A stretch of 64,000 nt of DNA from Lachnospiraceae bacterium (GTDB lineage Bacteria; Bacillota; Clostridia; Lachnospirales; Lachnospiraceae), in assembly GCA_031272985.1 (NCBI GenBank), contig JAISSU010000029.1:248001-312000 (forward strand), in the 5' to 3' direction. Position 1 is the stretch's first letter. Each line of letters starts with the position of its first letter. Below the pieces are notes generated by a model. That model was given only the letters and a program-made list of their open reading frames with translations, was not told the origin of the DNA and searched no databases. This document shows positions 8,423 through 17,660 of this stretch, piece after piece. The position numbers and the translations under genes were made by a program.

Positions 8423-9952
8423 ATGTCGGTAATTCTGGATGGAAACCATTTAACAATAGAGGAGGTAATACGCGTTTCGAGAGGACGGGAAAATGTCTCG
8501 CTTTCTGACTTTTCGGTTAAAGCAGTTAATAAATCACGCTCTTACGTAGAAAAGAAACTGGATGAAGGAGCGCTTATATACGGCCTGACTACAGGCTTTG
8601 GAAAGTTTTCCGATACAATAGTTAAAAACGGAGACGCAAGGGCATTACAGAAAAATCTGATACTTTCCCATGCTTGCGGGATGGGAGAGCCATTTAAGGA
8701 GGAAACAGCCAGAGCGATTCTCTTGCTTAGAATAAATGCACTTTCGAAGGGTTTCTCGGGTATCAGGCTATCGACCATAGAAGGCTTAATAGCAATGCTT
8801 AATAAGGGCGTAACGCCTGTTATTCCCATGAAAGGCTCTCTTGGCGCTTCGGGAGATTTAGCCCTTTTAGCGCACATGGTGCTTCCTTTACTGGGACTCG
8901 GCGAAGTTTATTATAAGGGAGAAAGGGTCTCGGGTGCTATCGCAACGAAGGATGCAGGAATAAAAACTATTGAACTGGAGTCAAAAGAGGGGCTGGCACT
9001 CATTAATGGAACTCAGGCTCTTTGTGCTGTGGGCACTTTAGCTCTTTATGACACATGGAATCTCGCACGTATTGCGGATATTGTCGCAGCTATGAGCGCG
9101 GAGGCATTGCTTGGAATCACAAAGGCTTTCGATAAGAAAATTCATGAAGCAAGAGGAATTAAAGGACAGATTGATGTGGCGATGAACCTACGCAATATTT
9201 TAAAAGGCTCGAAGCTTGCAAAAGAGACTAATCCCGATAAAGTTCAGGATGCCTATTCGATTCGATGCACGCCGCAGATTCATGGGGGCACGAGGGAGGC
9301 ATTAGTCTACATCCAAAACCTTGTTAATAGCGAAATAAACGCGGCGACGGATAATCCACTGATTTTCGCTGATGAGGATGAAGTTATTTCAGGTGGCAAT
9401 TTCCATGGACAGCCTTTGGCAATTGCTTTTGATACTTTAGGAATCGCTGCCTCAGAGCTTGCGAATGTTTCCGAGCGCAGGATAGAGAGATTGGTTAATC
9501 CGTCGCTAAATGAGGGTTTACCGGCCTTTTTGACGAGACACGGCGGTTTAAACAGCGGATTTATGATTGCCCAATATAGCGCTGCCTCAATGGTTTCAGA
9601 AAATAAGATATACGCGCACCCGGCTTCCGTGGATTCAATACCATCATCGGCGAATCAGGAAGACCATGTTTCAATGGGGTCTACTGCCGCGCAAAAGGCC
9701 GCTAAAATCGTAGAAAACACCAGACGAGTGCTGGGAATTGAATTATTCAGTGTCTGTCAGGCGTTAGATTTAAGGGGTGAGGAGAACCTATCACCTGCAA
9801 CGAGAAAGGTTTACGATTGCGTTCGAAGAGCCGGCGTTCCTTTCGTGGAAGAAGATATATTAATGGCCCCCGAAATGAAAAAATGCGAAGAATTGCTGAT
9901 GGATGATACAATAATAAAGGCGGCGGAATCCGTTTGCGGGAAATTGCTATAA
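8423..9952 (+). CDS. hutH: Histidine ammonia-lyase
   Basis: First step of histidine degradation: L-histidine to urocanate plus ammonia. Ala142-Ser143-Gly144 within GSLGASGDLALLAHM form the autocatalytic MIO prosthetic group, at the same numbering as the well-studied Pseudomonas enzyme. Length (509 residues) is normal. An ATG three codons earlier (8414) abuts the GAGAGG, so the ATG at 8423 is the better start. It heads a five-gene cluster for the complete path to glutamate, all on the same strand. Confidence 0.95.
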   Translation: MSVILDGNHLTIEEVIRVSRGRENVSLSDFSVKAVNKSRSYVEKKLDEGALIYGLTTGFGKFSDTIVKNGDARALQKNLILSHACGMGEPFKEETARAILLLRINALSKGFSGIRLSTIEGLIAMLNKGVTPVIPMKGSLGASGDLALLAHMVLPLLGLGEVYYKGERVSGAIATKDAGIKTIELESKEGLALINGTQALCAVGTLALYDTWNLARIADIVAAMSAEALLGITKAFDKKIHEARGIKGQIDVAMNLRNILKGSKLAKETNPDKVQDAYSIRCTPQIHGGTREALVYIQNLVNSEINAATDNPLIFADEDEVISGGNFHGQPLAIAFDTLGIAASELANVSERRIERLVNPSLNEGLPAFLTRHGGLNSGFMIAQYSAASMVSENKIYAHPASVDSIPSSANQEDHVSMGSTAAQKAAKIVENTRRVLGIELFSVCQALDLRGEENLSPATRKVYDCVRRAGVPFVEEDILMAPEMKKCEELLMDDTIIKAAESVCGKLL

Positions 9953-9960
9953 TCCGCATA

Positions 9961-10065
9961 CGTGTGCCCTAAAGGTCTTCGACAAACCCTTCCTCACTCG
10001 CATGCCCGGCATGCATCGCTTAGAAGTTTTGTCTCAGCGCGAGCACACGGAATTGCATTAATGCA
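9961..10065 (+). other. Structured spacer between hutH and hutU
   Basis: Three arms are nested symmetrically: CGTGTGC (9961-9967) with GCACACG (10043-10049), GACAAA (9981-9986) with TTTGTC (10028-10033), and GCATGC (10000-10005) with GCATGC (10009-10014). Next to it is the perfect 12-bp palindrome TGCATTAATGCA (10054-10065). It has no downstream T run, so it does not look like a terminator. The transcript could fold into one long interrupted hairpin between the first two hut genes. Confidence 0.5.
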
Positions 10066-10123
10066 TAACTTTTTTCATAAGGGGGGTCAATCCGCCCGAT
10101 TAAATAACAATAGGAGGTTCAAC

Positions 10124-12136
10124 ATGGAAATAGAATTAGATTACGCTTTACCGAAATACCCCGATTTTGTACCGGGAATAAGGCGGGCACCGAAACGTGA
10201 AGCCACGCTTTCAAAAGCTGACAAAATACTCGCAATAAAGAACGCGCTTCGCTATATTCACCCCGACCATCACGAGCAAATGGCAAGGGAATTCGCCGAG
10301 GAATTAGAAGAGCACGGGCGGATTTACGGATATCGTTTCAGACCTGAAGGTGCGATTAAGGGCTTACCTATTGAATCGTATAAAGGCGCTTGTATTGAGG
10401 GCAAGGCATTTCAGGTCATGATTGACAATAATCTTGATTTTGATGTGGCACTTTACCCGTACGAGCTCGTTACTTACGGCGAAACAGGTCAGGTATGCCA
10501 GAACTGGATGCAGTATCGCATGATAAAGAAATATCTTGAGGTTCTGACTGAAAAGCAGACTCTTGTTATGATGAGCGGGCATCCTTTGGGGCTGTTTCGG
10601 TCACATAGTTTAGCCCCGCGGGTTATCACGACGAATGCGCTCATGGTGGGGGCTTTTGATAATAATGAAGACTTTAAACGCGCTGCGGCTTTAGGCGTAG
10701 CCAATTACGGACAGATGACGGCCGGCGGGTGGATGTATATCGGACCGCAGGGCATAGTGCATGGTACCTTTAATACGCTCTTAAACGCCGGGAGGCTTAA
10801 ACTTAATATCCCAAACGATAAGGATTTAGCCGGAAAGCTCTTTGTCTCAGCGGGTCTGGGCGGAATGAGCGGTGCTCAAGGCAAAGCCGCCGTGATAGCA
10901 GGTGCTGTTGCGATTGTTGCGGAAGTGGATGAATCCAGAATAAAGACTAGATTGCAGCAGGGTTGGGTTTGCGCCGTATGCGAGACATTGCCGGAGGCTG
11001 TGGAACTCGCGAAGAAGAAAATATGCGAAAAGGAGCCTTTTGCAATTGCGTATCATGGTAATGTAGTGGATTTGTTGGAATATCTGATAGAAAACAAAGT
11101 CAAAGTAGATTTATTATCTGACCAGACTTCATGCCATGCACCTTATGACGGAGGGTATTGCCCTGCCGGGATCTCATTTGAAGAGCGGACAAATCTCCTT
11201 GCGACAGATAAAGAGCGGTTTGCGAAATTAGTTGATACATCTCTTTTAAGGCATTACAATTGTATCCGAAAACTATCTCAAGCGGGGACTTACTTCTTTG
11301 ACTACGGGAACAGCTTTTTAAAGGCCGTATATGATGTTGTTAAAAAAGAAGACGGCCGCGAGGGAATCTTTCTTTCGGATTTATGTAAAAATAAAGAAAA
11401 CGACAGGGATGGCTTCACATATCCTTCGTATGTAGAAGATATATTGGGACCGCAATTATTCGATTACGGATACGGGCCGTTTAGATGGTGCGTTCTTTCG
11501 GGGAAACCGGAGGATCTGAAAAAGACGGATATGGCTGCGGCGGCATGTATTGATGAAAATAGAAGGTATCAGGACAGGGACAATAAGGAATGGGTATTGG
11601 CGGCAGAAAAAAACAAATTAGTCGTCGGGACCCAGTGCAGAATACTTTATCAGGACGCGCTCGGACGAATGAATATAGCGCTAAAGTTTAATGAGATGGT
11701 GCGAAATAAAGAAATCGGGCCGGTAATGTTGGGACGTGACCACCATGATACCGGCGGCACCGATTCGCCGTTTAGGGAAACCAGCAATATTAAGGACGGT
11801 TCGAATATTATGGCTGATATGGCTACGCAATGTTTTGCGGGCAACGCCGCAAGAGGTATGAGTCTCGTAGCACTTCACAATGGCGGCGGAGTCGGAATAG
11901 GAAAATCAATAAACGGCGGCTTCGGGCTCGTATTGGATGGCTCTGAGAGGGTGGATACTATTCTTAGAATGGCGATGCCATGGGATGTTATGGTGGGCGT
12001 TGCGAGGCGCTCCTGGGCACGCAATGAAAACGCTGTTGAGACCGTTAAAAGCTATAACGAACAGTTTGCCGATACGGATCATATCACTTTGCCTTATATA
12101 GCAGATGATGATTTACTGAGTGACATGGAGGATTAA
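10124..12136 (+). CDS. hutU: Urocanate hydratase (long form)
   Basis: Converts urocanate to 4-imidazolone-5-propanoate with tightly bound NAD+. The NAD-binding SAGLGGMSGAQGKA and the C-terminal VALHNGGGVGIGKSINGG segments are clear. At 670 residues it belongs to the longer class found in anaerobes, not the ~557-residue proteobacterial/Bacillus form. The reading frame stays open upstream to 9962, but AGGAGG is just before the ATG at 10124 and the upstream part has no hydratase sequence. Its last codons contain the ribosome site of the next gene. Confidence 0.95.
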   Translation: MEIELDYALPKYPDFVPGIRRAPKREATLSKADKILAIKNALRYIHPDHHEQMAREFAEELEEHGRIYGYRFRPEGAIKGLPIESYKGACIEGKAFQVMIDNNLDFDVALYPYELVTYGETGQVCQNWMQYRMIKKYLEVLTEKQTLVMMSGHPLGLFRSHSLAPRVITTNALMVGAFDNNEDFKRAAALGVANYGQMTAGGWMYIGPQGIVHGTFNTLLNAGRLKLNIPNDKDLAGKLFVSAGLGGMSGAQGKAAVIAGAVAIVAEVDESRIKTRLQQGWVCAVCETLPEAVELAKKKICEKEPFAIAYHGNVVDLLEYLIENKVKVDLLSDQTSCHAPYDGGYCPAGISFEERTNLLATDKERFAKLVDTSLLRHYNCIRKLSQAGTYFFDYGNSFLKAVYDVVKKEDGREGIFLSDLCKNKENDRDGFTYPSYVEDILGPQLFDYGYGPFRWCVLSGKPEDLKKTDMAAAACIDENRRYQDRDNKEWVLAAEKNKLVVGTQCRILYQDALGRMNIALKFNEMVRNKEIGPVMLGRDHHDTGGTDSPFRETSNIKDGSNIMADMATQCFAGNAARGMSLVALHNGGGVGIGKSINGGFGLVLDGSERVDTILRMAMPWDVMVGVARRSWARNENAVETVKSYNEQFADTDHITLPYIADDDLLSDMED

Positions 12137-12137
12137 T

Positions 12138-13034
12138 ATGAATGTAATTATGGAAAGCGTTCCCAATTTCAGTGAAGGACGCGATTTGAAGAAGTTAGAG
12201 AAAATATTAGACGCGTTTCGCGGCGTAGACGGGGTGAAATTACTCGATTACACTTCCGACGCCGACCACAATCGAAGTGTTGTGACTGTTATCGGAGAGC
12301 CGGATAGTCTTAAAAAAGCGATGGTCAAAGCAATTGGTCTCGCTGTAGAACAAATTGACATGACTAAGCATAAAGGACAGCATCCGAGGATGGGATGCGT
12401 TGATGTAATTCCCTTTATTCCTATCAGGAATTGTACGATAGCCGATTGTGACAGAATAGCAAAAGAGACCGCAAAAGAGGCTTGGGAACGCTTTGGACAG
12501 CCGTTTTTCCTCTATGAAGATTCCGCAAGTAGCGAAGGCAGGAGAAATTTAGCCGCTATCCGCAAAGGCGAATTCGAAGGCATGGCTGAAAAAATGAAGG
12601 ATGAGGCTTGGAAGCCGGATTTCGGAGGCGATTCCATCCATCCCACCGGCGGAGTAACCGCCATAGGTGCCAGAGCTCCTTTGATTGCCTATAATATTAA
12701 TCTCCACACAGATGATTTGAGCATTGCTCAGGAAATAGCAAAGAAAATCCGTCATATTGGCGGAGGCTTAAGGTATTGTAAGGCAATGGGTGTGTTTTTG
12801 GAAGACAGGAAAATCGCTCAGGTTTCGATTAATATGACTGATTACACGAAAACTGCCATTTATCGGATATTTGAACTCGTTAAGATAGAGGCGAGACGTT
12901 ATGGCATTAATATTGCGGGCAGCGAACTCGTCGGAATGATACCCGTACAGGCTTTGGTGGACTGCGCCGAATACTATCTGCAACTTGAGAATCTAAAGCC
13001 TGAAATGATTCTTGAAAACAGGCTGAATGACTAA
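12138..13034 (+). CDS. Glutamate formiminotransferase
   Basis: A 298-residue stand-alone formiminotransferase that moves the formimino group of N-formimino-L-glutamate to tetrahydrofolate, releasing glutamate. It matches the N-terminal domain of mammalian FTCD. KHKGQHPRMGCVDVIPF includes His82, the position of the proposed general base. The ATG lies one base after the hutU stop, with GGAGG inside the end of hutU, so the two are translationally coupled. The cyclodeaminase half of the bifunctional enzyme is the next gene. Confidence 0.93.
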   Translation: MNVIMESVPNFSEGRDLKKLEKILDAFRGVDGVKLLDYTSDADHNRSVVTVIGEPDSLKKAMVKAIGLAVEQIDMTKHKGQHPRMGCVDVIPFIPIRNCTIADCDRIAKETAKEAWERFGQPFFLYEDSASSEGRRNLAAIRKGEFEGMAEKMKDEAWKPDFGGDSIHPTGGVTAIGARAPLIAYNINLHTDDLSIAQEIAKKIRHIGGGLRYCKAMGVFLEDRKIAQVSINMTDYTKTAIYRIFELVKIEARRYGINIAGSELVGMIPVQALVDCAEYYLQLENLKPEMILENRLND

Positions 13035-13060
13035 TCATAAAAGAAATAAGGTGACTTGAA

Positions 13061-13669
13061 ATGAGTGATTATTACAATGGTTTAAAGGGGTTTATTGAGG
13101 ATTTGGCTTCTGATTCGCCCGCACCCGGCGGCGGCAGTGTTTCCGCTATCTCGGGAGCTTTCGGAGCCTCGCTTCTCTCTATGGTTTCGAGACTCTCGAT
13201 TGGAAAATGTCAGGATGAAGAAGCAAATGACGCAATGAAAGAAGTGTTGGAAAAAAGCGAAGAGTTAAGGGGCATTTTCATAGAAATGGCGCAGGCCGAC
13301 ACGAGAGCTTTTGAGGAAGTAATGAAAGCCTACGCTCTTCCAAAGAGTTCTGATGAAGAAAAGGAAACGCGAAGGAATGAAATTCAAGAAGCTCTGAAGG
13401 CGGCCACAGTGGTGCCGCTTACGGTTGCTAAGATGTGCGCGCAATTGATTCCTTACGGTTTGATTGCTTCTAAATACGGAAATGCAAATGCCTCAAGTGA
13501 TGTTTCTGTGGCGCTGCTTCAATTATATGCCGCTGCAAACGGAGCTATGGAGAATGTAGAAATAAACCTTGACTCAATCAAAGACGAAGAGTTTATCAAA
13601 AATATAACGTCTGAGGGCGACGAAGTTTTTGAAGCCCTTAGCGAAATATTTGAAGATGACAAGTGTTAG
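13061..13669 (+). CDS. Formiminotetrahydrofolate cyclodeaminase
   Basis: A 202-residue all-helical enzyme turning 5-formimino-THF into 5,10-methenyl-THF plus ammonia. The family signature SDSPAPGGGSVSAISGAFGA is at residues 18-37. It recovers the one-carbon unit from histidine as folate. It is encoded between the formiminotransferase and hutI, with only 10 bp before hutI. Confidence 0.93.
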   Translation: MSDYYNGLKGFIEDLASDSPAPGGGSVSAISGAFGASLLSMVSRLSIGKCQDEEANDAMKEVLEKSEELRGIFIEMAQADTRAFEEVMKAYALPKSSDEEKETRRNEIQEALKAATVVPLTVAKMCAQLIPYGLIASKYGNANASSDVSVALLQLYAAANGAMENVEINLDSIKDEEFIKNITSEGDEVFEALSEIFEDDKC

Positions 13670-13679
13670 GAGATTTCTT

Positions 13680-14906
13680 ATGCCATCAGTATTAATTCAT
13701 AATATCGGATTATTGGCGACGCCAATGGGAGACAAAGCGCTTTGTGGCAAAGCTCAAGGCGATATTTCATTTACCGAAGACGCCTGGATAGCAATCGAAG
13801 GAGAAAAAATCTTAGCCGTAGGTTCCGGAATTGCCCCGCGCTGTGATGAAAAGATCGACGCGGAAGAAAGATTGGTTATACCGGGGCTCATTGATCCGCA
13901 TACGCATTTAGTATTCGGAGGATGGAGAGAGCATGAGCTTTCCGATAAGCTAAGAGGCATTCCATATTTGGAAATCTTAAAAAACGGAGGAGGTATTCTC
14001 TCCACCGTGAGGGATACCCGCATCGCTACCGAAGAGGAATTAACCGAAAAAGCGACAGACATACTCCTTGGAATGCTGAAAAAAGGTGTCACTACCTGCG
14101 AGGCAAAATCCGGATATGGTTTATCTTTGGAAGCAGAAATAAAGCAATTAAATGTATTGCGAAAGCTCTGCGAAATCCAGGAGGTTGAATTAGTCTCCAC
14201 TTTGATGGCGGCACATGCAACGCCTCCGGAATATAAAGACGATACGCAAGGATATGTGGATTTCATTATTGACAGGATTATTCCGGTTGTCGCGGAAAAG
14301 GAACTGGCAAAGTTCATAGATGTTTTTTGCGAATCAGGCGTATTTGATTCGGCTCAGACCGAAAAGTTATTAAAAGCAGGAAAAGAATACGGTCTTTTGC
14401 TTAAATGTCACACTGACGAGATAAACGATATCGGAGGAACGTCTTTGGCGGCAAGCCTTGGGGCGATTTCCTGCGAGCATCTGATAAAATGCACTGATGA
14501 GGGCATAGAAGCTCTCTCAAATAATGGCACGATTGGAGTTCTTTTGCCTGCTACTTCGTTTTATTTGGGAGCGGATTTTGCGCCGGCTCGTAAAATGATC
14601 GAGAATAATGTTCCGATAGCCATAGGAAGTGACTTTAATCCCGGAAGTTGCCCTATGTCATCACTTCCTCTTGCCATGCAGATAGGGTGTTACCGTTATC
14701 GCATGACCCCCGAAGAGGTATTAAGCGCAGTCACTATTAATGCTGCGGCCGCAATAGGAATGGCTGATAAACTTGGCAGCATTGAACCCGGAAAACAGGC
14801 TGATCTTGTTTTTCTGGACGCGGATAATCTGGATTATATTTTCTATAGATTCGGAGAGAATTTCGTTTCCGATGTGATAAAAAAAGGGCGGACTTGTCAT
14901 TTTTAA
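13680..14906 (+). CDS. hutI: Imidazolonepropionase
   Basis: Hydrolyses imidazolone-5-propanoate to N-formimino-L-glutamate, the third hut step. It is a 408-residue amidohydrolase with metal ligands His74 and His76 in IDPHTHLVFGG, later KCHTDEIND, and GSDFNPGS near the C-terminus. The frame is open upstream, overlapping the cyclodeaminase, but TTAGGAG followed by ATG at 13680 is the evident start. The gene order U-transferase-cyclodeaminase-I completes the pathway. Confidence 0.95.
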   Translation: MPSVLIHNIGLLATPMGDKALCGKAQGDISFTEDAWIAIEGEKILAVGSGIAPRCDEKIDAEERLVIPGLIDPHTHLVFGGWREHELSDKLRGIPYLEILKNGGGILSTVRDTRIATEEELTEKATDILLGMLKKGVTTCEAKSGYGLSLEAEIKQLNVLRKLCEIQEVELVSTLMAAHATPPEYKDDTQGYVDFIIDRIIPVVAEKELAKFIDVFCESGVFDSAQTEKLLKAGKEYGLLLKCHTDEINDIGGTSLAASLGAISCEHLIKCTDEGIEALSNNGTIGVLLPATSFYLGADFAPARKMIENNVPIAIGSDFNPGSCPMSSLPLAMQIGCYRYRMTPEEVLSAVTINAAAAIGMADKLGSIEPGKQADLVFLDADNLDYIFYRFGENFVSDVIKKGRTCHF

Positions 14907-14945
14907 TATTCTGCGCTATACTAAACAAAATTTGAACGCGTTTAG
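14894..14945 (+). promoter_or_regulatory. Promoter and inverted repeat before the flavin oxidoreductase gene
   Basis: TTGTCA (14894-14899), 17-bp spacer and TATACT (14917-14922) overlap the end of hutI. CTAAAC (14921-14926) and GTTTAG (14940-14945) form an inverted repeat across the expected transcription start, a typical repressor position. It suggests that the next gene is not simply part of the hut operon. Confidence 0.6.
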
Positions 14946-14989
14946 TTTTGTTTGTGTTTGCAAGTATTGATTTAGACAGGAGAGCCATT

Positions 14990-16960
14990 ATGCATGATAA
15001 GTATCCCGCGTTATTTTCCCCTATAAAGATTGGCAATCTAATATTTAAAAATCGTATGATTTCCGCTCCTATGAGTGCGCATTATATTACTCCCGAGGGT
15101 AATCTGACAAAGGACAGTATCCCTGCGTTTGAGATATTGGCAAAAGGCGGAGTCGCTGCCGTTTCGATTGGCGAAAGCTTAGTTCATAGCAAAACAGGCA
15201 ATAATCATGGCAGCGTATTGCGGCTGGATGACGCGGGCTCCATTCCTATGCTTTATGAACTAACTGACACTATACATCGTTACGGGGCTTTAGCGTCTAT
15301 TGAGTTGGTACATCCGGGGAGAAGGGCTGACCCGCTTTTCAATGCCGATGGAAAGACATATGGTCCTTCGGGCGGCTTTGCTCATTACGGCGAAGGAGAG
15401 CATGAAGTTACCGAATTGGATGAAGAAATGATTTCGCAGATAGTAGGAGCTTACGGGGATGCCGCGCAAATGGCTAAAATGGGCGGATGCGACTTCGTGA
15501 CCGTCCATGCGGGGCATGGTTGGCTATTAAATCAGTTTCTTTCTCCCGCCAATAATCAAAGAACTGACCGCTTCGGAGGTAGCCTTGAAAACCGGGCACG
15601 GATATCTCTTATGGTAGCAGACGATATTAGGAAAAAGTGCGGAAAGGACTTTGTTATAGATTATCGTGTCAGCGGTTCGGATTTTATGGAAGGCGGCACC
15701 ACTTTGGATGACATTATTGAATTTGCAAAACTGCTTGAGGATAAGATCGACATGCTTCATGTTTCAGCCACGAGTTTCCATGACAGAAACGCGAGCATCA
15801 GGATGTTCCCGAGTATGTTTCACCCTCGCGGTGTGAATGCGTATTTAGCCGCCGGAATAAAGGATAATGTATCCATTCCTGTGGTGACGGTGGGAGGATT
15901 TAATGACCCCGCGCATATGAATGAGATAATTGCTTCAGGAAAGGCTGATGTCATTGCAATGGCAAGGGCACTGATAGCGGATCCGTTTCTTCCGGAAAAA
16001 GCACTTAATAATAACGAAGATGATATTACATACTGTACACGATGTGAAAATTGTATAAGCGTCGGTTTTGTTCCTTATGTTAAGTACAATGTAGGAGTCA
16101 GCCATTGCTCAGTCAATCCCTGGCATGGATTACAGGCGCAGTACTTAAGGCAAACGGCAGGAAATAAAAACGCCAAAATTCTAATAATCGGAGGTGGTCC
16201 TGCCGGAATGCAGGCGGCAATCGCAGCAGCGCAGCAGGGGAATAGGGTAATATTAGCGGAAAAATCAGAGAGACTTGGCGGCATGCTAAACATAGCCTCA
16301 TTACCCGAATTCAAAAAAGACATCGCGCGATATGTGGGAGTCTTGACAAAAAGGATAAATAGTTACCCCAATATTGAAGTACGTTTAAATACCGTAATTA
16401 CGCCTGAGGATGTACCTGAAATAAAGCCGGATAAGGTGATTGTCGCAATCGGCGCTACCCCCATAGAGCTTAAAATACCCGGTATAGAAGACGAACGCGT
16501 GAGGTATCTTACGAAAATGCTTGAAAGAGATATTGAGCTTAAAGATAATATTGTAATAGTAGGAGCGGGTCAGGCAGGTGTAGAAGAAGCGATAGCTCTT
16601 GCAAGTTCAGGGAAAAATGTAACACTGATAGAGCAAGCTGACAGGATAGCATCAGATGCGGTTTATATACACTATCTCGCATTGTTAGGCGAAATTAAAA
16701 AGCATGAAAATATTAATATAATTCTCTCGTCAAAATGTATTGCAATCGCCCCTGAAGGTGTCATTGCCGAAAATTCGCAAGGTAAAACCACTTATCCGGC
16801 AGACAATATCATTATTGCTATCGGCATGAGAGCAAACGCGCAGGAAGCGCAAAAATACCTCGGGACGGCACCTTCGGTCTCAATAATCGGAGATTGCAAA
16901 AAAAGCTCTCAGATGGCGGAAGCAGTGCTGGCGGGATACTTTGCGGGGTATAATGCGTAG
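14990..16960 (+). CDS. Old-yellow-enzyme/2,4-dienoyl-CoA reductase-type iron-sulfur flavoenzyme
   Basis: A 656-residue oxidoreductase with three parts. An FMN-binding TIM barrel (1 to ~350) carries the family signature HAGHGWLLNQFLSP. A cysteine cluster CTRCENC plus a later Cys is a probable 4Fe-4S site. A C-terminal FAD/NAD(P)H domain starts at ILIIGGGPAGMQAA. This is the architecture of FadH, 2-enoate reductases and bile-acid/steroid-type reductases. The substrate cannot be read from sequence. I chose the ATG at 14990, which has AGGAGAG upstream; the frame is open further back. It follows the hut genes but has its own promoter. Confidence 0.85.
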   Translation: MHDKYPALFSPIKIGNLIFKNRMISAPMSAHYITPEGNLTKDSIPAFEILAKGGVAAVSIGESLVHSKTGNNHGSVLRLDDAGSIPMLYELTDTIHRYGALASIELVHPGRRADPLFNADGKTYGPSGGFAHYGEGEHEVTELDEEMISQIVGAYGDAAQMAKMGGCDFVTVHAGHGWLLNQFLSPANNQRTDRFGGSLENRARISLMVADDIRKKCGKDFVIDYRVSGSDFMEGGTTLDDIIEFAKLLEDKIDMLHVSATSFHDRNASIRMFPSMFHPRGVNAYLAAGIKDNVSIPVVTVGGFNDPAHMNEIIASGKADVIAMARALIADPFLPEKALNNNEDDITYCTRCENCISVGFVPYVKYNVGVSHCSVNPWHGLQAQYLRQTAGNKNAKILIIGGGPAGMQAAIAAAQQGNRVILAEKSERLGGMLNIASLPEFKKDIARYVGVLTKRINSYPNIEVRLNTVITPEDVPEIKPDKVIVAIGATPIELKIPGIEDERVRYLTKMLERDIELKDNIVIVGAGQAGVEEAIALASSGKNVTLIEQADRIASDAVYIHYLALLGEIKKHENINIILSSKCIAIAPEGVIAENSQGKTTYPADNIIIAIGMRANAQEAQKYLGTAPSVSIIGDCKKSSQMAEAVLAGYFAGYNA

Positions 16961-16984
16961 CATCGAACTTTTCTAACATCTCTG

Positions 16985-17013
16985 TTTACACCGTCACATT
17001 TTTCGGTTAGAAT
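16985..17013 (+). promoter_or_regulatory. Promoter upstream of efp
   Basis: TTTACA (16985-16990), 17-bp spacer and TAGAAT (17008-17013), about 50 bp before the efp start codon. Confidence 0.65.
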
Positions 17014-17064
17014 AGGTAAAGTGAGACAACAGGGCGTAGTCTGCCCTTTTAAGGAGGATTTTAT

Positions 17065-17622
17065 ATGGTTTCAGCAGGTGATTTCAGGAACGGCCTGACC
17101 GTGGAAATCGACGGGAATATTTATCAGATTTTAGACTTTCAGCATGTAAAGCCCGGTAAAGGCGCGGCATTTGTGCGTACTAAGCTGAAAAATATTATCA
17201 ATGGCGGAGTTGTGGAAAGGACTTTCAGACCGACCGAGAAATTCGAAAATGCTCATATCGAGAGGAAGGATATGCAATATCTGTATTCGGATGGTGGTTT
17301 ATTCTATTTTATGGATCAGGATACTTACGAGCAGATTGGACTCGATCAGGATACGGTCGGAGACGCTTTGAAATTCGTTAAGGAAAATGAAAGCGTAAAG
17401 ATTTGCTCTCATCAGGGAAAGGTTTTTTCCGTAGAACCGCCGCTGTTTGTGGAATTGGCTATTATTGAGACAGAGCCGGGATTTAAAGGCGATACCGCGA
17501 CAGGTGCCACAAAACCTGCTACGGTTGAGACCGGTGCACAGGTTATGGTGCCTCTATTCGTAGATCAGGGTGATGTCTTAAAAATCGACACCAGAACGGG
17601 AGAATATTTATCCAGAGTGTAG
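17065..17622 (+). CDS. efp: Elongation factor P
   Basis: A 185-residue tRNA-mimic that relieves ribosome stalling at polyproline. Three beta-barrel domains, with the lysine at the tip of domain I in [14 protein letters not shown]. The rest matches EF-P closely, including [13 protein letters not shown] and the C-terminal [20 protein letters not shown]. No EarP or EpmA homologue is adjacent, so any modification of the lysine cannot be inferred here. AAGGAGG lies upstream. Confidence 0.97.
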   Translation: MVSAGDFRNGLTVEIDGNIYQILDFQHVKPGKGAAFVRTKLKNIINGGVVERTFRPTEKFENAHIERKDMQYLYSDGGLFYFMDQDTYEQIGLDQDTVGDALKFVKENESVKICSHQGKVFSVEPPLFVELAIIETEPGFKGDTATGATKPATVETGAQVMVPLFVDQGDVLKIDTRTGEYLSRV

Positions 17623-17660
17623 TGGTTCTAAAATATTAGTTGGTGTCAGGGGGTGTCGTC

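Noticed and set aside
17031-17050. Terminator-like hairpin before efp (AGGGC/GCCCT then TTT)
   Set aside because: Only a 5-bp stem and it lies between a good promoter and the efp ribosome site; most likely incidental.
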